From Mycobacterium sp. (GTDB lineage Bacteria > Actinomycetota > Actinomycetes > Mycobacteriales > Mycobacteriaceae): a stretch of 5,020 nucleotides of DNA. Below the pieces are notes generated by a model. That model was not told the DNA's origin and made no database searches. It saw only the letters and a list, made by a program, of their open reading frames with translations. Numbering within the stretch: position 1 is the stretch's first letter; every line of letters starts with the position of its first letter. The DNA lies in the NCBI GenBank assembly GCA_023264755.1, contig JAHFVB010000370.1:422-5441 (forward strand), in the 5' to 3' direction. Position numbers and translations under genes: made by a program. Below, piece after piece: positions 1 through 5,020 of this stretch.

Positions 1-621
1 CTCCTGCTGGGCGTTGTCGGAGCGCAGTTGGCTCAGCGCCGAGCGCAGGGCCGCGACGTCGAAGGCGTACACCCCGCCGTTGACCTCACGGATGGCGCGC
101 TGCGAGGTGGTGGCGTCGGCTTGTTCGACGATGCCGATGACCTCGCCGTCCTGGGTGCGCAGGATGCGGCCGTAGCCGGTCGGGTCGGGCACCGTGGTGG
201 TCAGCACGGTGACGGCGGCGCCGGCGGCGCGGTGGCCGCTGATCAGCTCGGCGAGCGTGTCGGAGTCCATGAGCGGCACGTCGGCCGCCGTGACCACGAC
301 CGTGCCCGCGAAGTCGTCGGGCAGCGCGGTCAGCCCGCATGCGACGGCGTGCCCGGTGCCGCGCGGTTCGTCCTGCACGGCGGTGTCGATGGGCCGGCCG
401 ACGTCCTCGGCGAGCTCGGCGATCGCGGCCGTGACGCGCTCGCGGTCAGTGCCGACCACGACGACCAGGTGCAGCGGGGCGACCTTGGCGATCGCATGCA
501 GGGCGTGGGCCAGCATGCTGCGACCGCCCAGCGAGTGCAGCACCTTGGGAACGTCGGAGCGCATCCGGGTGCCCGCACCAGCGGCCAGCACCAGGACGGC
601 CGTGTCGGTTGCCGCCACCAT
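1..621 (-). CDS. glmU: Bifunctional GlmU, N-terminal uridylyltransferase part (3' end outside the window)
   Basis: GlmU acetylates glucosamine-1-phosphate and then joins it to UTP to give UDP-GlcNAc, the precursor of peptidoglycan and arabinogalactan linker. Only the first 207 codons are present, all within the N-terminal nucleotidyltransferase domain; the C-terminal left-handed beta-helix acetyltransferase domain lies beyond position 1. The nucleotide-binding signature LAAGAGTRM spans residues 12-20 and is followed by the conserved PK pair at 25-26 (Lys26). Asp114 of TAADVPLM (codon 280-282) falls at the same number as the metal-binding Asp I recall for M. tuberculosis GlmU. GYGRI and [11 protein letters not shown] follow as expected. 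The ATG at 619-621 is chosen because GGGAGG (627-632) sits 5 bases upstream. An in-frame ATG at 655-657 would add 12 residues but has no such site. It is the only protein gene on this side of the tRNA, transcribed in the same direction. The identification is secure. Confidence 0.97.
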   Translation of the reverse strand, partial: MVAATDTAVLVLAAGAGTRMRSDVPKVLHSLGGRSMLAHALHAIAKVAPLHLVVVVGTDRERVTAAIAELAEDVGRPIDTAVQDEPRGTGHAVACGLTALPDDFAGTVVVTAADVPLMDSDTLAELISGHRAAGAAVTVLTTTVPDPTGYGRILRTQDGEVIGIVEQADATTSQRAIREVNGGVYAFDVAALRSALSQLRSDNAQQE

Positions 622-626
622 CGAGA

Positions 627-632
627 CCTCCC
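627..632 (-). promoter_or_regulatory. Ribosome binding site of glmU
   Basis: On the minus strand the sequence reads GGGAGG, a near-perfect anti-16S match, with 5 bases between it and the ATG at 619-621. It decides the start in favour of this ATG over the in-frame ATG at 655-657, which is preceded by CTGACTCAGA and has no Shine-Dalgarno match. Confidence 0.8.
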
Positions 633-655
633 AAGGATCGGACACCAGCGTGGCC

Positions 656-684
656 ATTCTGAGTCAGGTGCGCGGTCAAACCAA
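656..684 (-). promoter_or_regulatory. Possible glmU promoter
   Basis: On the minus strand TTGGTT (684-679) and CAGAAT (661-656) are separated by 17 bases, resembling a sigma-A type -35/-10 pair. Transcription would begin near 649 and give a leader of about 28 bases containing the GGGAGG site. A closer -35 match, TTGACC (679-674), overlaps the first hexamer by one base but has only 12 bases to the same -10. The -10 is weak because it lacks the leading TA, so this is a tentative call. Confidence 0.3.
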
Positions 685-685
685 A

Positions 686-700
686 ACAACGGGCCGTTGT
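686..700 (-). terminator. Perfect 15-bp palindrome, possible terminator or operator upstream of glmU
   Basis: The sequence ACAACGG-G-CCGTTGT is a perfect 7+1+7 inverted repeat. Read on the minus strand the hairpin is followed by TTTGGTTT, so it looks like an intrinsic terminator that could end transcripts coming from the upstream tRNA-Gln. The same palindrome also lies immediately upstream of the candidate glmU -35 hexamer, so an operator role is equally possible. The stem is short (about 6 bp with a 3-base loop) and the T-run is interrupted. The symmetry is directly visible; the function is inferred. Confidence 0.35.
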
Positions 701-724
701 CGCGTGTTCGAGTGGGCCGCTAGC

Positions 725-819
725 GGGTGTTGGGGGGGGCTGGGAAGGGCTGCCAGCGGGTGGGCCGGGTGTCAGCGGGTGCCGGGTGGGTCGGGTCGGG
801 TGTCAGCGGGTGGGCCGGG
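725..819 (+). repeat. G-tract cluster with a duplicated 20-bp direct repeat
   Basis: This stretch of the glmU to tRNA-Gln spacer is strongly G-rich on the plus strand. It contains GGG runs at 725-727, 732-739, 742-744 and 747-749 with loops of 1 to 4 bases. A dense series of further GGG runs extends from 758 to 819, spaced by 1 to 7 bases. Several consecutive sets satisfy the usual G-quadruplex pattern. Within it CAGCGGGTGGGCCGGGTGTC occurs twice, identically, at 754-773 and 804-823, a 50-base period. Shorter AGCGGGTG copies lie at 722-729 and 773-780. No reading frame here looks coding. Confidence 0.6.
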
Positions 820-843
820 TGTCGACTGGGCCGCTGTCTGGCG

Positions 844-901
844 GCGAGTGTGAACGTCACGACGCTTGAGCGCCGTTTCGCGTCGTGATTTTCACGCTCG
901 C
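844..901. repeat. Large imperfect inverted repeat (22-base arms, 14-base loop)
   Basis: Arms at 844-865 and 880-901 are reverse complements at 19 of 22 positions. Two of the three differences become G-U pairs in a plus-strand RNA, leaving one mismatch. Each arm carries a smaller dyad of its own, GTGA-N3-TCAC (850-860 and 885-895), and two of the three differences between the arms fall in that N3. No T-run follows on either strand, so it is not a standard intrinsic terminator, though it lies about 90 bases downstream of the tRNA-Gln 3' end and could stop or protect that transcript. It may instead be a dispersed mycobacterial intergenic repeat; I cannot assign it to a named family. Confidence 0.7.
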
Positions 902-987
902 GGGGTTTGGGGGCCGGCGGGTCGGGCCTCGCTGGGGTTGGGGGGTGGCGGCCGCGCTTGGGGCCGATGGTCGCTGGGCAAGCCTTG

Positions 988-1059
988 CTCCGTCGCCAGG
1001 ACTCGAACCTGAACTATCTGAACCAAAATCAGAGGTGCTGCCGATTACACCACGACGGA
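988..1059 (-). tRNA. tRNA-Gln, anticodon TTG
   Basis: The 72-base minus-strand sequence folds into a full cloverleaf. The acceptor stem TCCGTCG (1059-1053) pairs with CGACGGA (995-989). The anticodon stem TCTGA (1033-1029) pairs with TCAGA (1021-1017) around the loop TTTTGGT. The anticodon TTG occupies 1026-1024 and reads CAA, and CAG by wobble. The T arm has the stem TCAGG/CCTGG around TTCGAGT. The first pair is U-A and the discriminator base is G (988), both typical of glutamine tRNAs. The CCA end is not encoded, since CAAGG follows the discriminator. A tRNA-Gln beside glmU is what I recall for M. tuberculosis. Confidence 0.97.
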
Positions 1060-1070
1060 CTGCGGGTGAG

Positions 1071-1076
1071 ACTTTA
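1071..1076 (-). promoter_or_regulatory. -10 element of the tRNA-Gln promoter
   Basis: The minus strand reads TAAAGT, fitting the mycobacterial TANNNT -10 pattern. It ends 11 bases before the mature 5' end at 1059, giving a short leader that RNase P would remove. There is no recognisable TTGACA-like -35; that position falls at the edge of the first 34-bp tandem repeat copy (from 1094). Confidence 0.5.
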
Positions 1077-1093
1077 GTCGAAGGTCTGGGACC

Positions 1094-1210
1094 GGCGGGC
1101 AGGAGCGCAGCGACGGGGGGATTGGCAGGCGGGCAGGAGCGCAGCGACGGGGGGATTGGCAGGCGGGCAGGAGCGCAGCGACGGGGGGATTGGCACGGCG
1201 GGCAGGAGCG
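1094..1210. repeat. 34-bp tandem repeat, three perfect copies plus a partial fourth
   Basis: Identical 34-base units begin at 1094, 1128 and 1162 and run head to tail to 1195. Each starts GGCGGGCAGGAGCGCAGCG and ends GGGGGGATTGGCA. After one extra C (1196) a partial fourth copy covers the first 13 to 14 bases (1197-1210). The period is not a multiple of three, so the array is not coding. It fills most of the 179-bp gap between the divergent tRNA-Gln and TetR genes, abutting the tRNA promoter on one side and ending about 15 bases before the TetR -10 on the other. There are no spacers, so it is not CRISPR. Perfect identity between copies suggests recent expansion and likely copy-number variation between strains. 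Confidence 0.9.
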
Positions 1211-1212
1211 GG

Positions 1213-1243
1213 GCCACCGAGCGATTACGCTGGTGAGCGTGGC
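1213..1243 (+). promoter_or_regulatory. TetR gene promoter (-10 TACGCT) inside an imperfect dyad, candidate autoregulatory operator
   Basis: TACGCT (1226-1231) matches the mycobacterial TANNNT -10. Seven bases later lies G1239, the first base of a GTG codon in the TetR frame, the arrangement of a leaderless mycobacterial gene. The -10 is embedded in a dyad: CACC-G-AGCG (1215-1223), ATTA, CGCT-GGTG (1228-1235), with outer GCCAC (1213-1217) and GTGGC (1239-1243). One unpaired G breaks the left arm. A TetR dimer bound here would block polymerase, consistent with autorepression. No good -35 is visible. The promoter is reasonably supported; the operator role is inferred. Confidence 0.45.
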
Positions 1244-1874
1244 TGCGGCGGAGAAGGAAGTGCGTGCGCCCCGCGCGCGAATGACCGGTACCGAACGTCG
1301 TCAGCAGTTGATCGAGATCGCCAAGTCGATATTCGCCGAACGTGGGTATGAGGCGACGTCGGTCGAGGAGATCGCGCAGCGGGCCAACGTCTCCAAACCC
1401 GTGGTCTACGAACACTTCGGGGGCAAGGAGGGGCTGTACGCGGTCGTCGTCGACCGCGAGATGTCGGCGCTTCTCGACGGGATCACGTCGTCGCTGACGA
1501 ACAATCGCTCGCGGACGCGCGTCGAACGGGTGGCCTTGGCCCTGCTCACCTACGTCGAGGAACGCACCGACGGGTTCCGCATCCTGATCCGCGACTCACC
1601 GGCCAGCATCGCCTCGGGTACGTACTCCAGCCTGCTCAACGACGCCGTCAGTCAGGTGGCGTCGATTCTGGCGGGTGACTTCTCCCGCCGTGGGCTGGAC
1701 CCGGAGCTCGCTCCGCTGTACGCCCAGGCGTTGGTGGGTTCGGTCTCGATGACCGCGCAGTGGTGGCTCGACACGGGCGAACCGAAGAAGGAAGTGGTGG
1801 CCGCCCATCTGGTCAACCTGATGTGGAACGGGTTGACCCATCTGGAATCCGACCCCGTCCTGCGCGAGGAGTAG
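1239..1874 (+). CDS. TetR/AcrR family transcriptional regulator (Rv1019-like)
   Basis: This is a DNA-binding repressor of the TetR family, 211 residues from the chosen start. The N-terminal helix-turn-helix is unmistakable: RRQQLIEIAKSIFAERGYE (20-38), then TSVEEIAQRANVSKPVVYEHF (40-60) with the recognition helix at about 51-60, followed by GGKEGLY. The remaining roughly 140 residues form the all-helical ligand and dimerisation domain and give no clue to the ligand. The GTG at 1239 is preferred because a TANNNT -10 lies exactly 7 bases upstream, as in leaderless transcripts. Alternatives are GTG 1233, GTG 1260 (with GGAG six bases upstream) and ATG 1281 (197 residues, no Shine-Dalgarno). The upstream RAPRARMTG context suggests the last Met is internal. 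From memory, the M. tuberculosis homologue represses itself and the neighbouring mfd genes. Here a convergent gene follows instead of mfd. Confidence 0.93.
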   Translation: MAAAEKEVRAPRARMTGTERRQQLIEIAKSIFAERGYEATSVEEIAQRANVSKPVVYEHFGGKEGLYAVVVDREMSALLDGITSSLTNNRSRTRVERVALALLTYVEERTDGFRILIRDSPASIASGTYSSLLNDAVSQVASILAGDFSRRGLDPELAPLYAQALVGSVSMTAQWWLDTGEPKKEVVAAHLVNLMWNGLTHLESDPVLREE

Positions 1875-1877
1875 CGC

Positions 1878-1901
1878 GGGCCGTAGCGCGCTATCCGGGC
1901 C
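1878..1901. terminator. Possible bidirectional terminator between convergent genes
   Basis: The 48-bp gap between the stops of the TetR and LysA-like genes holds a perfect 10-bp palindrome TAGCGCGCTA (1884-1893), flanked by GGCC at 1879-1882 and again at 1898-1901, which can pair to extend the hairpin across a bulge. No T-run follows on either strand, as is common in mycobacteria. The position between convergent genes is the main support for a terminator role. Confidence 0.35.
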
Positions 1902-1922
1902 TTCTGGTCTTCCCGCCAGCGC

Positions 1923-3263
1923 TCATCCCAAGTCGCGGCTCAGCAGGTCTTCGGTCGTCTCGCGCCGCACCAGCAGCCGGGTCCGCCCATCGCGGACGGC
2001 GACCAGGGGCGGCCGTCCCACCATGTTGTAGGGCGACGCCATGCTGTGGTGGTACGCGCCGGTGCAGGCCACGGCCAGCAGGTCGCCGGGATGGAGGTCG
2101 GTCGGCAGCGCCACGTCGCGGGCGATGACGTCGCCCGCCTCGCAGTACCTTCCGGCCACTGTGACGGGTTGGGTCGGTCCGAGCGGATGTCGGTTGGCGA
2201 CGGCGACCGTGTAGCGGGCGCCGTACAGCGCCACCCGTGGGTTGTCGCCCATCCCGCCGTCGACGACCACGAACGTGCGTCCGCCCGGTTGCCGCTTGAT
2301 CGACGCCACGCGATAGCACGTCACCCCGGCGCGGGCGCTGAGGGCGCGGCCCGGTTCCACCACGATCGACGGGCGCGGAAAGCGCTCGGCCGCGCACGCG
2401 TCGTCCAGGGCGTCGTCGATGACGCCGGCCAGCTCGTCGAGGTCCAGTTCGTCGTCTCCCACGACGTATGGAACTGCGTGTCCGCCACCGATGTTCAACT
2501 CGGTCAGCACCACCCCGTGGCGGCTTCTGACGTCGGCCATGAGGGCGATGGTGCGCCGAATCGACTCGCCGTAGGCCTCGGGGTCGGTGACTTGTGAGCC
2601 GAGTTGGAAGTGCAGGCCGACGAGCCGCAGCATCGGTTGGTCGAGCACGCGCCTGGCGGCCAGCAGCGCGTCCCCGCCCGCGATGGCGAATCCGAACTTC
2701 TGGTCGGTGACTCCCGTCGTGACCGCGGGGTGTGCGTGGATGTCGACGTCCGGGGTGACGCGGATGAGCACCTGGCGGGGCGTGCGCAGTTGGCTGGCCA
2801 GCAGCGCGAGCTCGGTCGCGCCGTCGATCACGATGCGGCCCACGTCGGCCGCTGCGGCGGCCTGGAGTTCGCGCGTCGACTTGGCGTTGCCGTGCACGAC
2901 GATCCGGCGCGGATCCAGGCCTGCGGCGACGGCGACGGCGAGCTCGCCGGCCGAGCAGACGTCCAGGCCGAGGCCCTCGTCGGAGACCCACCGGGCGAGC
3001 TCGGTGGTCAGCAGCGCCTTGGCGGCGTAGACGATGCGGGTGCCGCGCAACAGGGTCCGGTAACGCCGCGCGCGGTACCGGAAGTCGGCTTCGTCGATGA
3101 CGTAGGCCGGGGTGCCGTACTGGTCGGCGAGCTCGGACAGACTGACGCCGCCCACGCACATCCGCCCGTCGACGTCGACCTGTGTGGTGACCGGCCAGAT
3201 GGCTGGGTCCAGGCGCATGGCGGCGGCCCGGTGCAGCGACGGCAGGGAATCCAGAAGGGTCAT
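1923..3263 (-). CDS. LysA-type PLP-dependent decarboxylase, probably a second diaminopimelate decarboxylase
   Basis: This is a fold-III PLP decarboxylase (alanine racemase-like barrel plus C-terminal beta domain), 446 residues, close to the M. tuberculosis LysA length. DAP decarboxylase converts meso-diaminopimelate to L-lysine in the cytosol. Visible motifs are YAAKA with the Schiff-base Lys82, HGNAKS (125-130), DQKFG (187-191), the glycine loop GGG (259-261), EPGR (303-306), Arg343 and Tyr347 in NPRVALYG, catalytic Cys374-Glu375, GAY with Tyr404, and YNMVGRP (412-418). These cover the carboxylate-binding residues I recall for LysA. Two departures are CEAGD instead of CESGD, and GLHFQLGSQ where a His normally stacks on PLP (Gln220). 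The ATG at 3261-3263 gives the family's usual spacing before IWP, but no Shine-Dalgarno is visible; the frame stays open upstream as antisense of mfd. The usual mycobacterial lysA sits beside argS and thrA, so this isolated copy is probably a paralogue. Another amino-acid substrate is possible. Confidence 0.9.
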   Translation of the reverse strand: MTLLDSLPSLHRAAAMRLDPAIWPVTTQVDVDGRMCVGGVSLSELADQYGTPAYVIDEADFRYRARRYRTLLRGTRIVYAAKALLTTELARWVSDEGLGLDVCSAGELAVAVAAGLDPRRIVVHGNAKSTRELQAAAAADVGRIVIDGATELALLASQLRTPRQVLIRVTPDVDIHAHPAVTTGVTDQKFGFAIAGGDALLAARRVLDQPMLRLVGLHFQLGSQVTDPEAYGESIRRTIALMADVRSRHGVVLTELNIGGGHAVPYVVGDDELDLDELAGVIDDALDDACAAERFPRPSIVVEPGRALSARAGVTCYRVASIKRQPGGRTFVVVDGGMGDNPRVALYGARYTVAVANRHPLGPTQPVTVAGRYCEAGDVIARDVALPTDLHPGDLLAVACTGAYHHSMASPYNMVGRPPLVAVRDGRTRLLVRRETTEDLLSRDLG

Positions 3264-3355
3264 GACGACCACGGTCCGCGCGCCCCGGATGGGGTACCAG
3301 GATCTTGGCGAGCTCTTGACGCAGCCGGGGTGAATTTTTACGGGCGGCGGCCTCC

Positions 3356-3368
3356 TAGACTGGTGGGC
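3356..3368 (+). promoter_or_regulatory. mfd promoter -10 and spacer, similar to the TetR promoter
   Basis: TAGACT (3356-3361) fits the TANNNT -10 pattern. With 7 bases of spacing transcription would start near A3369, only 3 bases before the mfd ATG, so the message is nearly leaderless. The 13 bases from here (TA-NN-CTGGTG-N-GC) match the TetR promoter at 1226-1238 at 10 positions. TTGACG at 3316-3321 is too far upstream (34 bases) to serve as its -35. This lies in the 108-bp divergent region shared with the LysA-like gene, for which I found no convincing minus-strand promoter. Confidence 0.5.
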
Positions 3369-3371
3369 ATC

Positions 3372-5020
3372 ATGACCGCAGCGGGGCACACCCATGTCCA
3401 GACCCCGATCGCCGGGCTCGTCGAACTGGCGCTGACTGCGCCTACCTTTGCCGATTTGAAGGACCGGACCGCGGGCGACGCCGGTGGCGGGGCCCTCGTC
3501 GGTCCAGCGCCGGCCCGGTTGTTCGTGGCCGCGGCGCTGGCGCACGCCGGGCCGCTGCTGGTCGTCACCGCCACGGGGCGCGAGGCCGACGACCTGACCG
3601 CCGAATTGCGGGCCGTGCTCGGCGACGGGGTCGCCATGTTCCCGTCGTGGGAGACGCTGCCCCACGAGCGGTTGTCGCCAGGGGTCGAGACGGTCGGAGC
3701 CCGGCTGTTGGTGTTGCGGCGGTTGGCTCGACCCGACGACGCGCTGCTGGGCCCGCCGCTGCGGGTCGTCGTCACCACGGCGCGCTCGCTGCTACAACCG
3801 ATGGCGCCGGGGTTGGCCGACATCGAGCCGGTGGCACTCTCCGTGGGCTCGGAGGTCGACGTCGACGGCGGATTCGAGGGCGTGATCACGCGGCTGGTCG
3901 AGCTGGCGTACACGCGCGTCGACATGGTCGGCAAGCGTGGTGAGTTCGCGGTGCGCGGCGGCATCCTCGACGTGTTCCCGCCGACTGCCGAGCATCCGGT
4001 CCGCGTCGAGTTCTGGGGCGACGAAGTGACCGAGGTCCGGATGTTCTCCGTTGCCGATCAGCGCTCCATTTCGGAGGTCGAGGTCGACACGGTGTTCGCC
4101 GTGCCGTGTCGGGAGCTGCTGCTCACCGACGAGGTGCGCGAGCGGGCCGCGGCGCTCGTGGTCGACGTGCCGGTGCGCGACAACCGGATCACGGGCACCG
4201 TCGGCGAAATGCTGGCCAAGCTCGCCGACGGCATCCCCGTCGACGGCATGGAGGCGCTGTTGCCGGTGCTGCGGCCGACCGAGCCGGTGCTGTTGCACGA
4301 TCAGCTGCCCGCGGGGACGCCGCTGCTGATCTGCGACCCGGAGAAGGTGCGCACCAGGGCCGCCGACCTGATCAAGACGGGTCGGGAGTTCCTCGAGGCG
4401 TCGTGGTCGGTGGCGGCGATCGGCGGGGATGCTCCCATCGACGTCGAGCATCTCGGTGGCTCGGGCTTCCGCGAGCTCGACGAGGTGCGCGCGGGGGCCC
4501 GCGCGGCGGGCCACCCGTGGTGGACGTTGAGCCAGCTGGGCGACGAATCGGCGCGTGAGCTCGACGTGCGTCAGGCGCCGTCGGCGCGGGGGCACGTGAA
4601 GGACCTCGACGAGCTGTTCGCGATGCTGCGGGCGCACGTCGCGACGGGTGGGCTGGCGGCGGTGGTGGCGCCCGGCGCCGGGACCGCGCACCGGGTGGTC
4701 GAGCAGCTGACCGAAGCGGATACGCCGGCGATGATGTTGGAGCCGGGAGCCGCTCCGCAGCCAGGAGCCGTCGGCGTCCTGAAGGGCCCGTTGCACGACG
4801 GCGTGATCGTGCCGGGGGCCAACCTCGTCGTCGTCACCGAATCCGATCTGACCGGCAACCGGGCGACGGCGCCGGAGGGCAAGCGGCTGGCCGCCAAACG
4901 GCGCAACGTCGTCGATCCGTTGGCGCTGACGGCCGGTGACCTGGTCGTGCACGATCAGCACGGCATCGGCCGGTTCGTGGAGATGTCCGAGCGCCTGGTC
5001 GGCGGCGCCCGCCGCGAGTA
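3372..5020 (+). CDS. mfd: Transcription-repair coupling factor Mfd (5' part; continues past the window)
   Basis: Mfd is an ATP-driven DNA translocase that removes RNA polymerase stalled at lesions and recruits UvrA for nucleotide excision repair. The first 549 codons are present, out of roughly 1,230 in mycobacterial homologues; the reading frame is open to the last base. Residues about 10-350 are the UvrB-like module (D1a-D2-D1b), seen in [14 protein letters not shown] (62-75), [14 protein letters not shown] (91-104), [20 protein letters not shown] (182-201) and VRVEFWGDE (210-218). The species-variable D3 region follows. [17 protein letters not shown] from residue 522 opens the CarD-like RNA polymerase-interacting domain, in which the window ends. 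The translocase motor and the UvrA-inhibiting C-terminus lie outside. The ATG at 3372 matches the family's N-terminus; an in-frame GTG at 3363 lies too close to the -10. There is no strong Shine-Dalgarno (GGTGGG at 3362-3367 is weak), consistent with a near-leaderless message. No frameshift or odd codon use is visible. Confidence 0.96.
   Translation, partial: MTAAGHTHVQTPIAGLVELALTAPTFADLKDRTAGDAGGGALVGPAPARLFVAAALAHAGPLLVVTATGREADDLTAELRAVLGDGVAMFPSWETLPHERLSPGVETVGARLLVLRRLARPDDALLGPPLRVVVTTARSLLQPMAPGLADIEPVALSVGSEVDVDGGFEGVITRLVELAYTRVDMVGKRGEFAVRGGILDVFPPTAEHPVRVEFWGDEVTEVRMFSVADQRSISEVEVDTVFAVPCRELLLTDEVRERAAALVVDVPVRDNRITGTVGEMLAKLADGIPVDGMEALLPVLRPTEPVLLHDQLPAGTPLLICDPEKVRTRAADLIKTGREFLEASWSVAAIGGDAPIDVEHLGGSGFRELDEVRAGARAAGHPWWTLSQLGDESARELDVRQAPSARGHVKDLDELFAMLRAHVATGGLAAVVAPGAGTAHRVVEQLTEADTPAMMLEPGAAPQPGAVGVLKGPLHDGVIVPGANLVVVTESDLTGNRATAPEGKRLAAKRRNVVDPLALTAGDLVVHDQHGIGRFVEMSERLVGGARRE

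Noticed and set aside
655..657. Upstream in-frame ATG for glmU
   Set aside because: It has no ribosome binding site, whereas the ATG at 619-621 has GGGAGG at 5 bases and gives numbering that matches the M. tuberculosis protein at Lys26 and Asp114.
28..853. Long plus-strand reading frames over the glmU region
   Set aside because: They are antisense to a clearly recognisable GlmU; their sequences are low-complexity Ala/Arg/Gly/Ser-rich translations typical of shadow frames in high-GC DNA.
1094..1210. Tandem array as a CRISPR
   Set aside because: The copies are contiguous with no unique spacers, and there are no cas genes nearby.
885..1238. Extension of the TetR frame upstream to 885
   Set aside because: This stretch runs antisense through the tRNA-Gln gene and across the 34-bp tandem repeat, so it cannot be a natural N-terminus. 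The TetR domain begins after about 1281.
3316..3321. TTGACG as the mfd -35 element
   Set aside because: It is 34 bases from the TAGACT -10, far outside the usual 16 to 19, and the sequence 17 bases after it (TACGGG) is not a good -10.
3264..3665. N-terminal extension of the LysA-like protein to 580 residues
   Set aside because: The extra 134 residues are antisense to the start of mfd and resemble no LysA N-terminus. The ATG at 3261-3263 gives a normal-length enzyme.
3792..4961. 389-residue minus-strand frame and other frames opposite mfd
   Set aside because: They are Arg/His/Asp-rich shadow frames opposite a continuous Mfd reading frame with conserved motifs.

Overview
The window is high-GC actinobacterial DNA, and the gene content points to Mycobacterium, probably a fast-growing (Mycolicibacterium-type) species. 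The order glmU (minus strand), tRNA-Gln (minus strand), TetR regulator (plus strand), mfd (plus strand) matches what I recall of the M. tuberculosis Rv1018c to Rv1020 neighbourhood. The encoded proteins also read as close relatives of their M. tuberculosis counterparts. The main departure from that layout is a LysA-type decarboxylase gene on the minus strand between the regulator and mfd.

Layout. Positions 1-621 hold the 5' part of glmU (minus), covering most of the uridylyltransferase domain. Positions 622-987 are non-coding. This stretch holds a glmU leader with a clear ribosome binding site, a perfect 15-bp palindrome, a cluster of G-tracts with a duplicated 20-bp repeat, and a large inverted repeat at 844-901. 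A tRNA-Gln(TTG) gene lies at 988-1059 (minus). Positions 1060-1238 carry its promoter, three perfect tandem copies of a 34-bp repeat, and the promoter of the TetR gene. The TetR regulator occupies 1239-1874 (plus) and probably starts leaderless at a GTG. The LysA-like gene at 1923-3263 (minus) converges on it. A 108-bp divergent region then leads to mfd at 3372 (plus), which runs off the right edge in its RNA polymerase-interacting domain.

How the parts relate. GlmU makes UDP-GlcNAc for peptidoglycan, and LysA makes lysine from meso-diaminopimelate, itself a peptidoglycan precursor. Mfd couples transcription to nucleotide excision repair. From memory, the TetR protein (Rv1019 in M. tuberculosis) has been reported as an autorepressor that also controls the mfd side. 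Here the intervening gene prevents simple tetR-mfd co-transcription, so mfd must use its own promoter. A 13-bp stretch at the predicted mfd -10 resembles the one at the tetR -10.

This is mostly conserved housekeeping DNA. I see no novel defence, mobile or biosynthetic system. The points worth a second look are the placement and active-site change of the LysA paralogue, and the repeat and palindrome structure of the intergenic regions.
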